Shown piece after piece: positions 53,161 through 59,260 of a stretch of DNA of 59,260 bases; positions within the stretch are counted from its first letter, which is position 1; the number at the start of each line of letters is the position of its first letter. The notes beneath the pieces are model-generated. The model saw only the letters and a program-made list of their open reading frames with translations, searched no databases and was not told the origin of the DNA. Both the position numbers and the translations under genes were made by a program. Source of the DNA: Bacteroidota bacterium (GTDB lineage: Bacteria; Bacteroidota; Bacteroidia; NS11-12g; UBA955). Location: assembly GCA_016868785.1 (NCBI GenBank), contig VGFS01000011.1, forward strand, positions 1-59,260. The letters run 5' to 3'.

Positions 53161-54769
53161 ATGGCTTCACAGGCGCATGATTGGCCGCCTCAATACCCAT
53201 CGAAATCCACTGACGGGTGTCCATCGGAGAAATGATTGCATCCACCCACAAACGGGCCGCCGCGTAATGTGGCGTAGTCTGTGCATTGTACCGCGCGGTG
53301 ATTTTATCCAACAACGCTTTCTCAACCTCCGGATCGATGTTCTCTCCTTTGGCCTTCAAACTGGTCTTCTCAATTTGTAACAAGGTTTTGGCCGCTTGTT
53401 CACCACCCATCACCGCAATCTTCGCACCCGGCCAAGCCACAATCAAACGAGGGTCGTAAGCCTTACCGCACATCGCGTAATTACCCGCTCCATAACTATT
53501 GCCCATCACAATGGTGAATTTGGGCACCCTACTGTTGCTCATCGCCATCACCATTTTCGCACCATCCTTAATGATTCCCCCATGCTCACTTCTACTGCCC
53601 ACCATGAATCCCGTTACGTCTTGCAAAAACACCAAAGGAATCTTCTTCTGATTGCAATTCATGATGAATCGGGCCGCCTTATCCGCACTGTCTGAATAAA
53701 TCACGCCGCCAAATTGCATTTCACCCTTCTTGCTCTTCACGATTTCACGGTTGTTCGCCACAATCCCCACGGCCCAGCCATCAATTCGTGCATAACCACA
53801 CAGGATCGACTTGCCATAGCCCTCTTTGTATTGCTCAAATTCGCTGTTGTCTACCAATCGCTCAATCACAGCCACCGAGTTATACGGCCTACTCCGCTCA
53901 TTCGGCAACAAGCCCCAAATTTCTTCCATAGACTTTTTGGGTTGGGTCGATACGATACGATCAAAACCCGCCTCCTCATACTTGCCGATCTTGTCCATGA
54001 TGTAACGAATGCGATCCAAACAAGCTTCGTCGTTCGGAAACTTATCATCTATCACCCCCGAAATCTCCGTTTGCGTGGTTGCACCGCCCAACGTTTCATT
54101 GTCGATGTCCTCGCCAATCGCGGCCTTCACCAAGTAACTGCCCGCCAAAAAGATGCTGCCATTGCCTTCCACGATTAAGGCTTCATCACTCATGATGGGT
54201 AAATAGGCACCTCCGGCCACACAACTGCCCATCACTGCCGCAATCTGGGTAATCCCCATGGCACTCATGTGGGCATTATTGCGAAACATCCGTCCAAAAT
54301 GCTCTTTATCGGCAAAAATCTCATCCTGCATCGGCAAGAAAACCCCCGCACTATCCACCAAATAAATGATGGGTAAACGATTTTCCATGGCAATCTCCTG
54401 AGCCCGCAAATTTTTCTTGCCCGTAATGGGAAACCAAGCACCCGCCTTCACTGTGGCGTCGTTGGCCACTATCACACACTGTTTGCCCGATACATAGCCA
54501 ATGCCCGTGACCACCCCGCCGCCAACACAACCGCCTTGCTCCTCATACATTTCATACCCCGCAAACGCACCAATCTCTATCCACGCTGAATTGGGATCGC
54601 GCAAGTAATCTACCCGCTCCCGACACAACATTTTACCCTTCTCTTTTTGCTTGGCCGCCGCATTTTCTCCACCACCCAAATAGATTTTCTCTAAGCGCGA
54701 TTTCACCAAATCCCACTCCTGCTTGTTCAAATCCTCATTCTTGTTAAACTGAATGTCCTGCGTGCTCAT
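53135..54769 (-). CDS. Acyl-CoA carboxylase beta (carboxyltransferase) subunit, MCC-beta-like
   Basis: A 544-aa biotin-dependent carboxyltransferase. Acyl-CoA site region: MSAMGITQIAAVMGSCVAGG, AYLPIMSDEALIVEGNGSIF, and AGSYLVKAAIGEDIDNETLG. Biotin-side oxyanion region: VFLQDVTGFMVGSRSEHGGI and VMGNSYGAGNYAMCGKAYDP. The MCC/geranyl-CoA branch fits better than propionyl-CoA because of the RMFRNNAHMSAMGI pattern and length. It would need biotin carboxylase and carrier subunits, which are not adjacent; a carrier protein is at 29628. Its 3' end overlaps DUF1801 by 26 bp. Confidence 0.9.
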   Translation of the reverse strand: MSTQDIQFNKNEDLNKQEWDLVKSRLEKIYLGGGENAAAKQKEKGKMLCRERVDYLRDPNSAWIEIGAFAGYEMYEEQGGCVGGGVVTGIGYVSGKQCVIVANDATVKAGAWFPITGKKNLRAQEIAMENRLPIIYLVDSAGVFLPMQDEIFADKEHFGRMFRNNAHMSAMGITQIAAVMGSCVAGGAYLPIMSDEALIVEGNGSIFLAGSYLVKAAIGEDIDNETLGGATTQTEISGVIDDKFPNDEACLDRIRYIMDKIGKYEEAGFDRIVSTQPKKSMEEIWGLLPNERSRPYNSVAVIERLVDNSEFEQYKEGYGKSILCGYARIDGWAVGIVANNREIVKSKKGEMQFGGVIYSDSADKAARFIMNCNQKKIPLVFLQDVTGFMVGSRSEHGGIIKDGAKMVMAMSNSRVPKFTIVMGNSYGAGNYAMCGKAYDPRLIVAWPGAKIAVMGGEQAAKTLLQIEKTSLKAKGENIDPEVEKALLDKITARYNAQTTPHYAAARLWVDAIISPMDTRQWISMGIEAANHAPVKPFNPGILQT

Positions 54770-54776
54770 ACAAGTT

Positions 54777-54784
54777 CAAAAATA
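54777..54784 (-). promoter_or_regulatory. -7 box (TATTTTTG) for the acyl-CoA carboxylase gene
   Basis: An exact TAnnTTTG match on the minus strand, 7 nt before ATG 54769; it is divergent from the helicase promoter 55 nt away. Confidence 0.5.
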
Positions 54785-54838
54785 CGACCAATACCCCGTT
54801 TAATTCTATGATTTATACCAATGTTCGATTATTCTTTG

Positions 54839-54846
54839 TATCTTTG
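54839..54846 (+). promoter_or_regulatory. -7 box (TATCTTTG) for the DEAD-box helicase
   Basis: An exact TAnnTTTG match followed by GCGCC. A start near 54851 leaves about 109 nt of leader before ATG 54960, by far the longest predicted leader in the window. Confidence 0.55.
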
Positions 54847-54850
54847 CGCC

Positions 54851-54959
54851 GCTTAATTCATCTAGAGTCGGTCTTTGTAACGTGATTTCATAGCACGTTT
54901 GCGATAAAAACACTAGCTCTGACGTGTTTCGCAGGAAGACAGTAATCTAAAAAACATAC
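54851..54959 (+). promoter_or_regulatory. Structured 5' leader of the DEAD-box helicase mRNA
   Basis: Hairpin A: AACGTG (54879-54884) with CACGTT (54894-54899). Hairpin B: AAACAC (54908-54913) with GTGTTT (54924-54929), extended by GCG (54901-54903) with CGC (54930-54932) across a bulge. GCAGGAAGA follows before a run of A. No ORF. A long structured leader is often seen for cold-inducible DEAD-box genes, but regulation here is inferred. Confidence 0.4.
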
Positions 54960-56519
54960 ATGCAATCATTCGAATCATTGGGGTTAATCGCCCCCTTGGT
55001 GAAGTCTGTTTCTGAACAGGGCTACACCTCACCCACGCCAATCCAAGCATTGGCCATTCCAACCATTTTAAAAGGCAGCGACCTTTTCGCTACAGCCCCA
55101 ACAGGCACAGGAAAAACAGCAGCGTTTGCCATTCCTATCATCCAACAAATCATCAACAACCCCCAACGCAAAACCCATGCGCTTGTGTTGGCACCAACCC
55201 GTGAGTTGGCCCACCAGATTTCCGACAATTTCAAGAAATACGCCAGTGGAACCAACCTGCGCATCGCCTTGGTTTACGGCGGTGTTTCTCAAATGCGTCA
55301 AGTACAAGATATTCGTCGCGGCTGTCAAGTGATTATCGCAACGCCCGGACGTTTGCTCGACCTCATCGAACAAGGATTTATCGATCTTTCAGGCATCCAA
55401 ACCTTTGTTTTGGACGAGTGTGATCGCATGCTCGATATGGGTTTCGTAGCCGACATCCGCGCCATCGGCAAATTGATGTTGGCAGAACGGAAACAAACCT
55501 TGTTGTTCTCCGCCACCGCTCCCCGCGAAATCAAACAATTGGCCTCTGAAATGTTGGTGGATCCCGAGCACATCGATATCCTTCCTAACATCGAAGACAA
55601 ACCAAAAATCACCCAGTGGCTGTTTGCCGTGGATCGCAACAGCAAATATTCTTTGCTCCGCGATATGCTGGAAGACCCTGCCATCGATTCTATGTTGGTG
55701 TTTACCAAAACCAAACACGGAGCAGATAAATTAATGATGTCGCTGAAAGACGATGGCTACTCAGCCGTTGCCATTCATGGTGACAAATCACAGCGCGAGC
55801 GCTCACACAACCTCGACATGTTCAAACGTGGCCGTGCCAAATTGTTGATCGCAACAGACGTTGCCGCTCGTGGTGTAGACGTAAAAGAATTGAACTATGT
55901 GTTGAACTATGATATCGCCATGGATGCCGATACCCATACCCACCGAATTGGTCGTACAGGTCGCGCCGGTGCCGAAGGAATCGCCATTTCTTTCTGCGAG
56001 CGTTCAGAAGCCAACCTCTTAGAACAAATTTATAAAGTACACGGTCGCGAATGCATGACCGAAATGGAACACGATTATCGCATCGAGTTGCCCCAACGCA
56101 GAAGTGGTGGTGGTAGCGGTGCAGGATCTGGATTCCATAGAGGTTATGGCAACAAAAATCGCAGCGGTGGATACGGTGGAAACCGTGGCGGAAATGGGGG
56201 AGGCTACGGCGGAAACCGCGGTGGCTCGGGTGGATACGGTGGCGGAAGCTATAGCGGAAATCGCGGCGGATCTGGCTACGGCAATGGCGGTGGTGGATTC
56301 AAAGGCGGTTCTGACCGTGGTGGTTCTGGCTACGGCAAAGACCGCGGTGGGTTTAACCCCGGTGGAAACTTCTCGTCTTCACCAAGAGAAGGTCGCTCTG
56401 AAAGACCCTCTGGCGGCTACCAAGGTGCTAACGCCGGTGGTTCAGGTGGAAACGGCAACCGCAACAATACCCGCTGGGGTGGTGCAGGTCGCAGTCCCAA
56501 AAAATCAAACCAATACTAA
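54960..56519 (+). CDS. DEAD-box RNA helicase with Gly/Arg-rich tail
   Basis: A 519-aa RNA helicase (RhlE/DeaD-like). Q motif near 14-30 (GYTSPTPIQALAIP), Walker A ATAPTGTGKTAAF, motif Ia APTRELA, DECD-type Walker B VLDECDRM, SAT (FSATAP), and motif VI HRIGRTGRAG. Motif II reads DECD instead of DEAD, a common natural variant. After about residue 378 the tail is low-complexity G/R/N/S/Y with repeated YGGNRGG and RGGSGYG units, resembling eukaryotic RGG boxes; it should bind RNA and may drive condensation. It probably acts on ribosome assembly or mRNA structure at low temperature. Confidence 0.94.
   Translation: MQSFESLGLIAPLVKSVSEQGYTSPTPIQALAIPTILKGSDLFATAPTGTGKTAAFAIPIIQQIINNPQRKTHALVLAPTRELAHQISDNFKKYASGTNLRIALVYGGVSQMRQVQDIRRGCQVIIATPGRLLDLIEQGFIDLSGIQTFVLDECDRMLDMGFVADIRAIGKLMLAERKQTLLFSATAPREIKQLASEMLVDPEHIDILPNIEDKPKITQWLFAVDRNSKYSLLRDMLEDPAIDSMLVFTKTKHGADKLMMSLKDDGYSAVAIHGDKSQRERSHNLDMFKRGRAKLLIATDVAARGVDVKELNYVLNYDIAMDADTHTHRIGRTGRAGAEGIAISFCERSEANLLEQIYKVHGRECMTEMEHDYRIELPQRRSGGGSGAGSGFHRGYGNKNRSGGYGGNRGGNGGGYGGNRGGSGGYGGGSYSGNRGGSGYGNGGGGFKGGSDRGGSGYGKDRGGFNPGGNFSSSPREGRSERPSGGYQGANAGGSGGNGNRNNTRWGGAGRSPKKSNQY
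56101..56480 (+). repeat. In-frame Gly/Arg-rich repeat region of the helicase gene
   Basis: Imperfect 9-24-nt units built on GGCGGAAACCGC/GGTGG-like codons encode GGN/RGG/GYGG. Copies at 56170-56280 are the most alike. This is a coding low-complexity repeat, not a CRISPR or mobile element. Confidence 0.7.
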
Positions 56520-56537
56520 AACAGGGAAAATAAAAAA

Positions 56538-56618
56538 GGCGGTATCGCGCCGCTACAACCTATTGTCCTTGCTGCCTTCCGGCCCTGGGGAAGTGAACAG
56601 GGAGCTGGCCGTACCGCC
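56538..56618 (-). ncRNA. ffs: SRP RNA (4.5S type, bacterial small form)
   Basis: Read on the minus strand, the terminal helix is GGCGGTA (5') with TACCGCC (3'). The conserved SRP domain-IV core is present (CCAGGGCCGGAAGGCAGCAA), with the GGAA tetraloop and the asymmetric loop that binds Ffh. The 3' end is followed by TTTTTT. A -7 box (TACTTTTG, 56623-56630) ends 4 nt before the first base. It guides membrane-protein targeting with Ffh/FtsY. On the plus strand this locus lies in the 3' region of the DEAD-box transcript. Confidence 0.93.
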
Positions 56619-56622
56619 GGTG

Positions 56623-56630
56623 CAAAAGTA
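56623..56630 (-). promoter_or_regulatory. -7 box (TACTTTTG) for the SRP RNA
   Basis: An exact TAnnTTTG match on the minus strand, then CACC, then GGCGG, the first base pair of the RNA's terminal helix. This fixes the box-to-start distance at 4-5 nt for the window. Confidence 0.75.
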
Positions 56631-56650
56631 GTGATAAATTGTCCCACTTA

Positions 56651-56686
56651 AAAGGGCTTCCGCTGCGCGGAAGCCCTTTATTTTTT
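56651..56686 (+). terminator. Strong rho-independent terminator upstream of lptB
   Basis: A perfect 13-bp stem, AAAGGGCTTCCGC (56651-56663) with GCGGAAGCCCTTT (56667-56679), loop TGC, followed by A and six T. It is the first terminator after the DEAD-box gene on the plus strand and lies beyond the SRP RNA locus. It is 11 nt before the lptB -7 box. Confidence 0.85.
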
Positions 56687-56690
56687 GCCC

Positions 56691-56698
56691 TATATTTG
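56691..56698 (+). promoter_or_regulatory. -7 box (TATATTTG) for lptB
   Basis: An exact TAnnTTTG match ending 5 nt before ATG 56704 (spacer TAAAG); leaderless mRNA predicted for the lptB-lplA-nth unit. Confidence 0.6.
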
Positions 56699-56703
56699 TA
56701 AAG

Positions 56704-57444
56704 ATGAAACTGCGCTCAGAACATTTGGTAAAACAATACGGTGCCAAGCGCGTCGTTAACGACGTAAGCGTAGAAGTAAATCAAGGGGAAATCGTTGGAC
56801 TTCTAGGCCCAAACGGAGCAGGAAAAACCACATCTTTTTACATGTTCGTAGGGCTGGTTAGACCCGATGAAGGCAAAGTATTCCTGGAAGATACCGAAAT
56901 CAGCACCTGGCCCATGTTCAAACGCGCACAAAATGGTGTGGGATACCTTCCCCAAGAAGCCTCCGTTTTTCGAGAACTCAGCGTGGAAGAAAACATCCAA
57001 GCCATCCTCGAAATGACCACCCTAAGCAAAGAAGCACAAACAGAAAAGCTGGAATCCCTGATCGCCGAATTTGGCCTGGGTAAAGTCCGCAAAAACCTGG
57101 GTAAAGTGCTATCTGGCGGTGAGCGCAGGCGCACAGAAATTGCTAGGGCCCTGGCCACCGACCCCAAATTTATCCTCCTCGATGAACCCTTTGCCGGCGT
57201 GGATCCCATCGCCGTGGAAGACATCCAACAAATTGTGGCCAAACTCAAGCAAAAAAACATCGGAATCCTCATCACCGACCACAACGTTCAAGAAACCCTG
57301 AGCATCACAGACCGCGCCTACCTGCTGTTCGAAGGCAAATTGCTCAAACACGGCACCGACGAAGAATTGGCGAGCGACGAAATGGTGCGCAAAGTGTACC
57401 TGGGACAAAACTTTGAACTGCGTCGTTCTAAGTCGGCCAGCTAA
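56704..57444 (+). CDS. lptB: LPS export ABC transporter ATP-binding protein
   Basis: A 246-aa ATPase that powers LptFG extraction of LPS from the inner membrane. Walker [10 protein letters not shown] (about 37-45), the LptB segment [20 protein letters not shown], signature [16 protein letters not shown], Walker [20 protein letters not shown], and [10 protein letters not shown] (H-loop). These are LptB-specific, not general ABC. The lptFG and lptA/C genes are elsewhere. lplA follows 7 nt after the stop. Confidence 0.96.
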   Translation: MKLRSEHLVKQYGAKRVVNDVSVEVNQGEIVGLLGPNGAGKTTSFYMFVGLVRPDEGKVFLEDTEISTWPMFKRAQNGVGYLPQEASVFRELSVEENIQAILEMTTLSKEAQTEKLESLIAEFGLGKVRKNLGKVLSGGERRRTEIARALATDPKFILLDEPFAGVDPIAVEDIQQIVAKLKQKNIGILITDHNVQETLSITDRAYLLFEGKLLKHGTDEELASDEMVRKVYLGQNFELRRSKSAS

Positions 57445-57451
57445 CCTACCC

Positions 57452-58414
57452 ATGCGATTCATTGTATCTCCCTCCACGGATGTGTATTATAACCTGGCGG
57501 CAGAATCTCATTTTCTACACCACACCGCCGAAAACCTCTTTTTATTTTGGCGCAGTGAAAAAGCCGTAGTATGCGGCAAGCACCAAAATTTGTGCGCTGA
57601 GATAAACTATGCCGCTTGCCGCCAATTGGGCATCGAAGCCGCCCGCCGCGTAAGCGGCGGCGGCACCGTCTATCACGACCTCGGAAACCTCAATTTTGCC
57701 TTCATCCAAGACCTCGGAACTACCCTCGATAAAGCCGTGAACTACAAACGGTTTTTAGAGCCCATCCGACAAGCCCTCGCCGCCATGGGCATTGAATCTA
57801 CCTACTCCGAGCGCGACGATCTACTGCACAAAGGCCTGAAATTTTCAGGCAATGCCCAACACATCTTTCAACAACAAAAACGAGTGCTTCACCACGGAAC
57901 ACTCCTGTTTAATGCCAAAATCCATCACCTCGGACAAGCCCTAAAAACCGATGGAACCTACCGCGATAAAGGCGTAAAAAGCAATCGCTCAGCCGTTACC
58001 AACCTCTCCGACCATTTCCCTCAACTCGCCAACATGGATCAGACCATCACAGCACTTACCCAATCGCTGATCCCACTTTTAATGGCAGTGCCATCCAACA
58101 TCACCCCCCAAGAAAATAAAGCCATTATCGCCCTGCGCAACCAAAAATTTCATACCGATGAATGGATTCTTGGCTATTCTCCCACTTACGAACACAGCCG
58201 CAGCTTTACCCTGGAAAACCAAACTTACCACCTTACCATGGTCGTAACCAAAGGCCAAATTACCCAATTTGAAATACGCAACGAAGCCCATCAAATCCAA
58301 TGGCAAGAGGCCTGTGAACGAGTACTGAATCAACCCATTTCGCACCAAACCTTTGAGCGCGCCTTCGCAGAAACCCCGCTCGCCCTAACCCAACACCACC
58401 TCAACTTTTTCTGA
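57452..58414 (+). CDS. lplA: Lipoate--protein ligase A
   Basis: A 320-aa enzyme that activates lipoate with ATP and attaches it to E2 or GcvH. I start at ATG 57452 (MRFIVSPSTDVYYNLAAESH), since the longer frame overlaps lptB. RRVSGGGTVYHDLGNLNFAF is the ligase signature and LKFSGNAQHIFQ supplies the catalytic Lys. A C-terminal accessory domain (about 235-320) is present, so it is the full LplA form and not the LplJ short type. It is 7 nt after lptB and 3 nt before nth. Confidence 0.93.
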   Translation: MRFIVSPSTDVYYNLAAESHFLHHTAENLFLFWRSEKAVVCGKHQNLCAEINYAACRQLGIEAARRVSGGGTVYHDLGNLNFAFIQDLGTTLDKAVNYKRFLEPIRQALAAMGIESTYSERDDLLHKGLKFSGNAQHIFQQQKRVLHHGTLLFNAKIHHLGQALKTDGTYRDKGVKSNRSAVTNLSDHFPQLANMDQTITALTQSLIPLLMAVPSNITPQENKAIIALRNQKFHTDEWILGYSPTYEHSRSFTLENQTYHLTMVVTKGQITQFEIRNEAHQIQWQEACERVLNQPISHQTFERAFAETPLALTQHHLNFF

Positions 58415-58417
58415 CCC

Positions 58418-59053
58418 ATGAAAAAAGCCGAACGCGTTCAATTCATCCTCGATACCCTTGAACAATATTATCCTGAAACCCCCATTCCACTCAACCATAC
58501 CGATGCCTACACCCTGTTGGTATCCGTGTTGCTGAGCGCGCAATGCACAGACGAACGCGTAAACCAAATCACCCCACTGCTGTTCGAAAAAGCGAATAAC
58601 CCCGCCGATATGCTGAAACTCAGCGTCGAAGAAATCCGACAAATCATCAGGCCCTGCGGACTTTCCCCCATGAAAAGCAAAGGCATTTATGGCCTCTCAC
58701 AAATGATCATGGAACTCCACAACGGAGAAGTACCTGCCTCCTTCGAAGCCCTGGAGGCTATGCCGGGGGTGGGACATAAAACGGCGTCTGTTGTTATGTC
58801 GCAAGCGTTCGGTGTACCCGCCTTTCCCGTAGATACACACATCCATCGTTTGGCCTATCGCTGGCGCCTCAGTGCCGCAAGAAGTGTGGAAGAAACCGAA
58901 CGCGATCTCAAAAGACTCATCCCAGAAAATCGATGGAACAAAGCCCACCTTCAAATCATTTTTATGGGTAGGGAATACTGCCCCGCACGCGGTCACATCA
59001 TAGAAAAATGCCCCGTTTGTTCGGTTCTTGGATGCCGAGAAAAATCAAAATAA
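58418..59053 (+). CDS. nth: Endonuclease III (DNA glycosylase/AP lyase)
   Basis: A 211-aa base-excision repair enzyme for oxidised pyrimidines. The helix-hairpin-helix MPGVGHKTASVV contains catalytic K121; D139 is in FPVDTHIHRLAYR, 18 residues on as in E. coli. LLSAQCTDERVNQITP is the family N-terminal marker. Four Cys for a 4Fe-4S cluster are at 188, 198, 201 and 206 with spacing C-X9-C-X2-C-X4-C, differing from the E. coli C-X6-C-X2-C-X5-C. Last gene of the lptB unit; its stop is 1 nt from the convergent MoxR gene. Confidence 0.94.
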   Translation: MKKAERVQFILDTLEQYYPETPIPLNHTDAYTLLVSVLLSAQCTDERVNQITPLLFEKANNPADMLKLSVEEIRQIIRPCGLSPMKSKGIYGLSQMIMELHNGEVPASFEALEAMPGVGHKTASVVMSQAFGVPAFPVDTHIHRLAYRWRLSAARSVEETERDLKRLIPENRWNKAHLQIIFMGREYCPARGHIIEKCPVCSVLGCREKSK

Positions 59054-59054
59054 T

Positions 59055-59260
59055 TTATTGGCAAATGGCGTTAATCACCTGATCCGCCGAAATTCCCTCC
59101 GCCTCAGCACGGAAATTCCGCACAATTCTGTGGCGCAATACCCACTTAGAAACCGCCACCACATCTTCCCTGTCTACCGAGAATTTGCCGTGCATCAACG
59201 CATGGCATTTGGCCGCCAAAATCAAATTTTGACCTGCACGTGGACCTGTACCATACGATA
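59055..59260 (-). CDS. MoxR-family AAA ATPase, C-terminal fragment (5' part outside window)
   Basis: Minus-strand frame open from the window edge to TAA at 59055-59057. The 67 visible residues begin YGTGPRAGQNLILAAKCHAL and continue FSVDREDVVAVSKWVLRHRI, the C-terminal lid helix bundle of MoxR ATPases (YGxSPRAxxxLxxAAKAxA, then VxPxDVxxxAxxVLRHRI). MoxR proteins are chaperone-like, often beside a DUF58 and VWA/Bat operon, which would lie beyond the edge. The Walker motifs are outside the window. Confidence 0.85.
   Translation of the reverse strand, partial: SYGTGPRAGQNLILAAKCHALMHGKFSVDREDVVAVSKWVLRHRIVRNFRAEAEGISADQVINAICQ

Noticed and set aside
56101-56480. Tandem repeats as a possible CRISPR or minisatellite
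   Set aside because: The repeats are in frame within the helicase gene and encode an RGG-like tail; spacing and units are irregular.
1-59260. Mobile elements, prophage, toxin-antitoxin or defence systems
   Set aside because: No transposase, integrase, inverted-repeat pair, tRNA-adjacent integration signature, or known defence domain was found in any frame.

Overview
The window reads as a moderately GC-rich chromosome segment of a Bacteroidota bacterium. Evidence: Bacteroidota-type -7 promoter boxes (TAnnTTTG and the variant TAnnTTCG), almost no Shine-Dalgarno sequences, a type IX secretion plug protein, a huge surface protein with a gliding-motility/T9SS type B C-terminus, a FecR anti-sigma factor, bacillithiol synthesis (BshA), a B12-dependent ribonucleotide reductase and an archaeal-type ProRS. 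Order and genus cannot be settled from the sequence. The content is mostly chromosomal housekeeping. I see no phage, transposon, CRISPR array or defence island.

Layout. 1-4.7 kb: 5'-truncated porin, aldo/keto reductase, WG-repeat exported protein. 4.8 kb: terminator, promoter and tRNA-Arg(CCG). 4.9-7.9 kb: YbdG-type MscS channel and S41 protease. 7.9-13.8 kb: a tight five-gene unit (TauE/SafE permease, M28-PDZ peptidase, MetF, RsgA, beta-helix lipoprotein). 13.8-18.7 kb: DoxX, TadA, BshA, an ECF sigma factor and RecQ. 18.8-23.4 kb: KdsD-ManC pair, a candidate small RNA or leader, EamA permease, ProS. 23.5-28.6 kb: NrdJ, an unrecognised membrane protein, a thioredoxin-like lipoprotein. 28.6-31.8 kb: polyprenyl synthase, biotin carrier protein, GT39-like glycosyltransferase. 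31.8-40.5 kb: T9SS plug protein, ABC-F, GNAT, orphan ABC ATPase with TrmN6, PspC, a DUF6029-like barrel, MiaB. 40.5-47 kb: threonine dehydrogenase-like SDR, Gfo/Idh/MocA oxidoreductase, a 58-aa ORF plus FecR, and the 1036-aa T9SS type B protein. 47-54.8 kb: FabD, acyltransferase-3, second ABC-F, esterase, DUF1801, acyl-CoA carboxylase beta subunit. 54.8-59.3 kb: DEAD-box helicase with RGG tail, SRP RNA (minus strand), LptB-LplA-Nth, and the C-terminal end of a MoxR ATPase.

Functional threads. Envelope and surface biology recurs: porin, LptB, KdsD for KDO, ManC, GT39, T9SS plug and cargo, lipoproteins, FecR/ECF signalling. RNA biology is also well represented: TadA, MiaB, TrmN6, RsgA, ProS, two ABC-F proteins, DEAD-box helicase, SRP RNA. 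Genes are compact: three convergent pairs share a 4-nt stop overlap and several operons use ATGA junctions.

The strongest general observation is promoter spacing. In at least eight genes the -7 box ends only 4-5 nt before the start codon. The SRP RNA begins at the same distance from its own box, so these mRNAs are probably leaderless. The best candidates for something undescribed are a promoter-hairpin-terminator unit of about 85 nt at 20.86-20.98 kb, an apparently split FecR anti-sigma domain next to a T9SS cargo gene at 42.7-47.0 kb, and a DEAD-box mRNA whose only visible terminator lies beyond the antisense SRP RNA gene.
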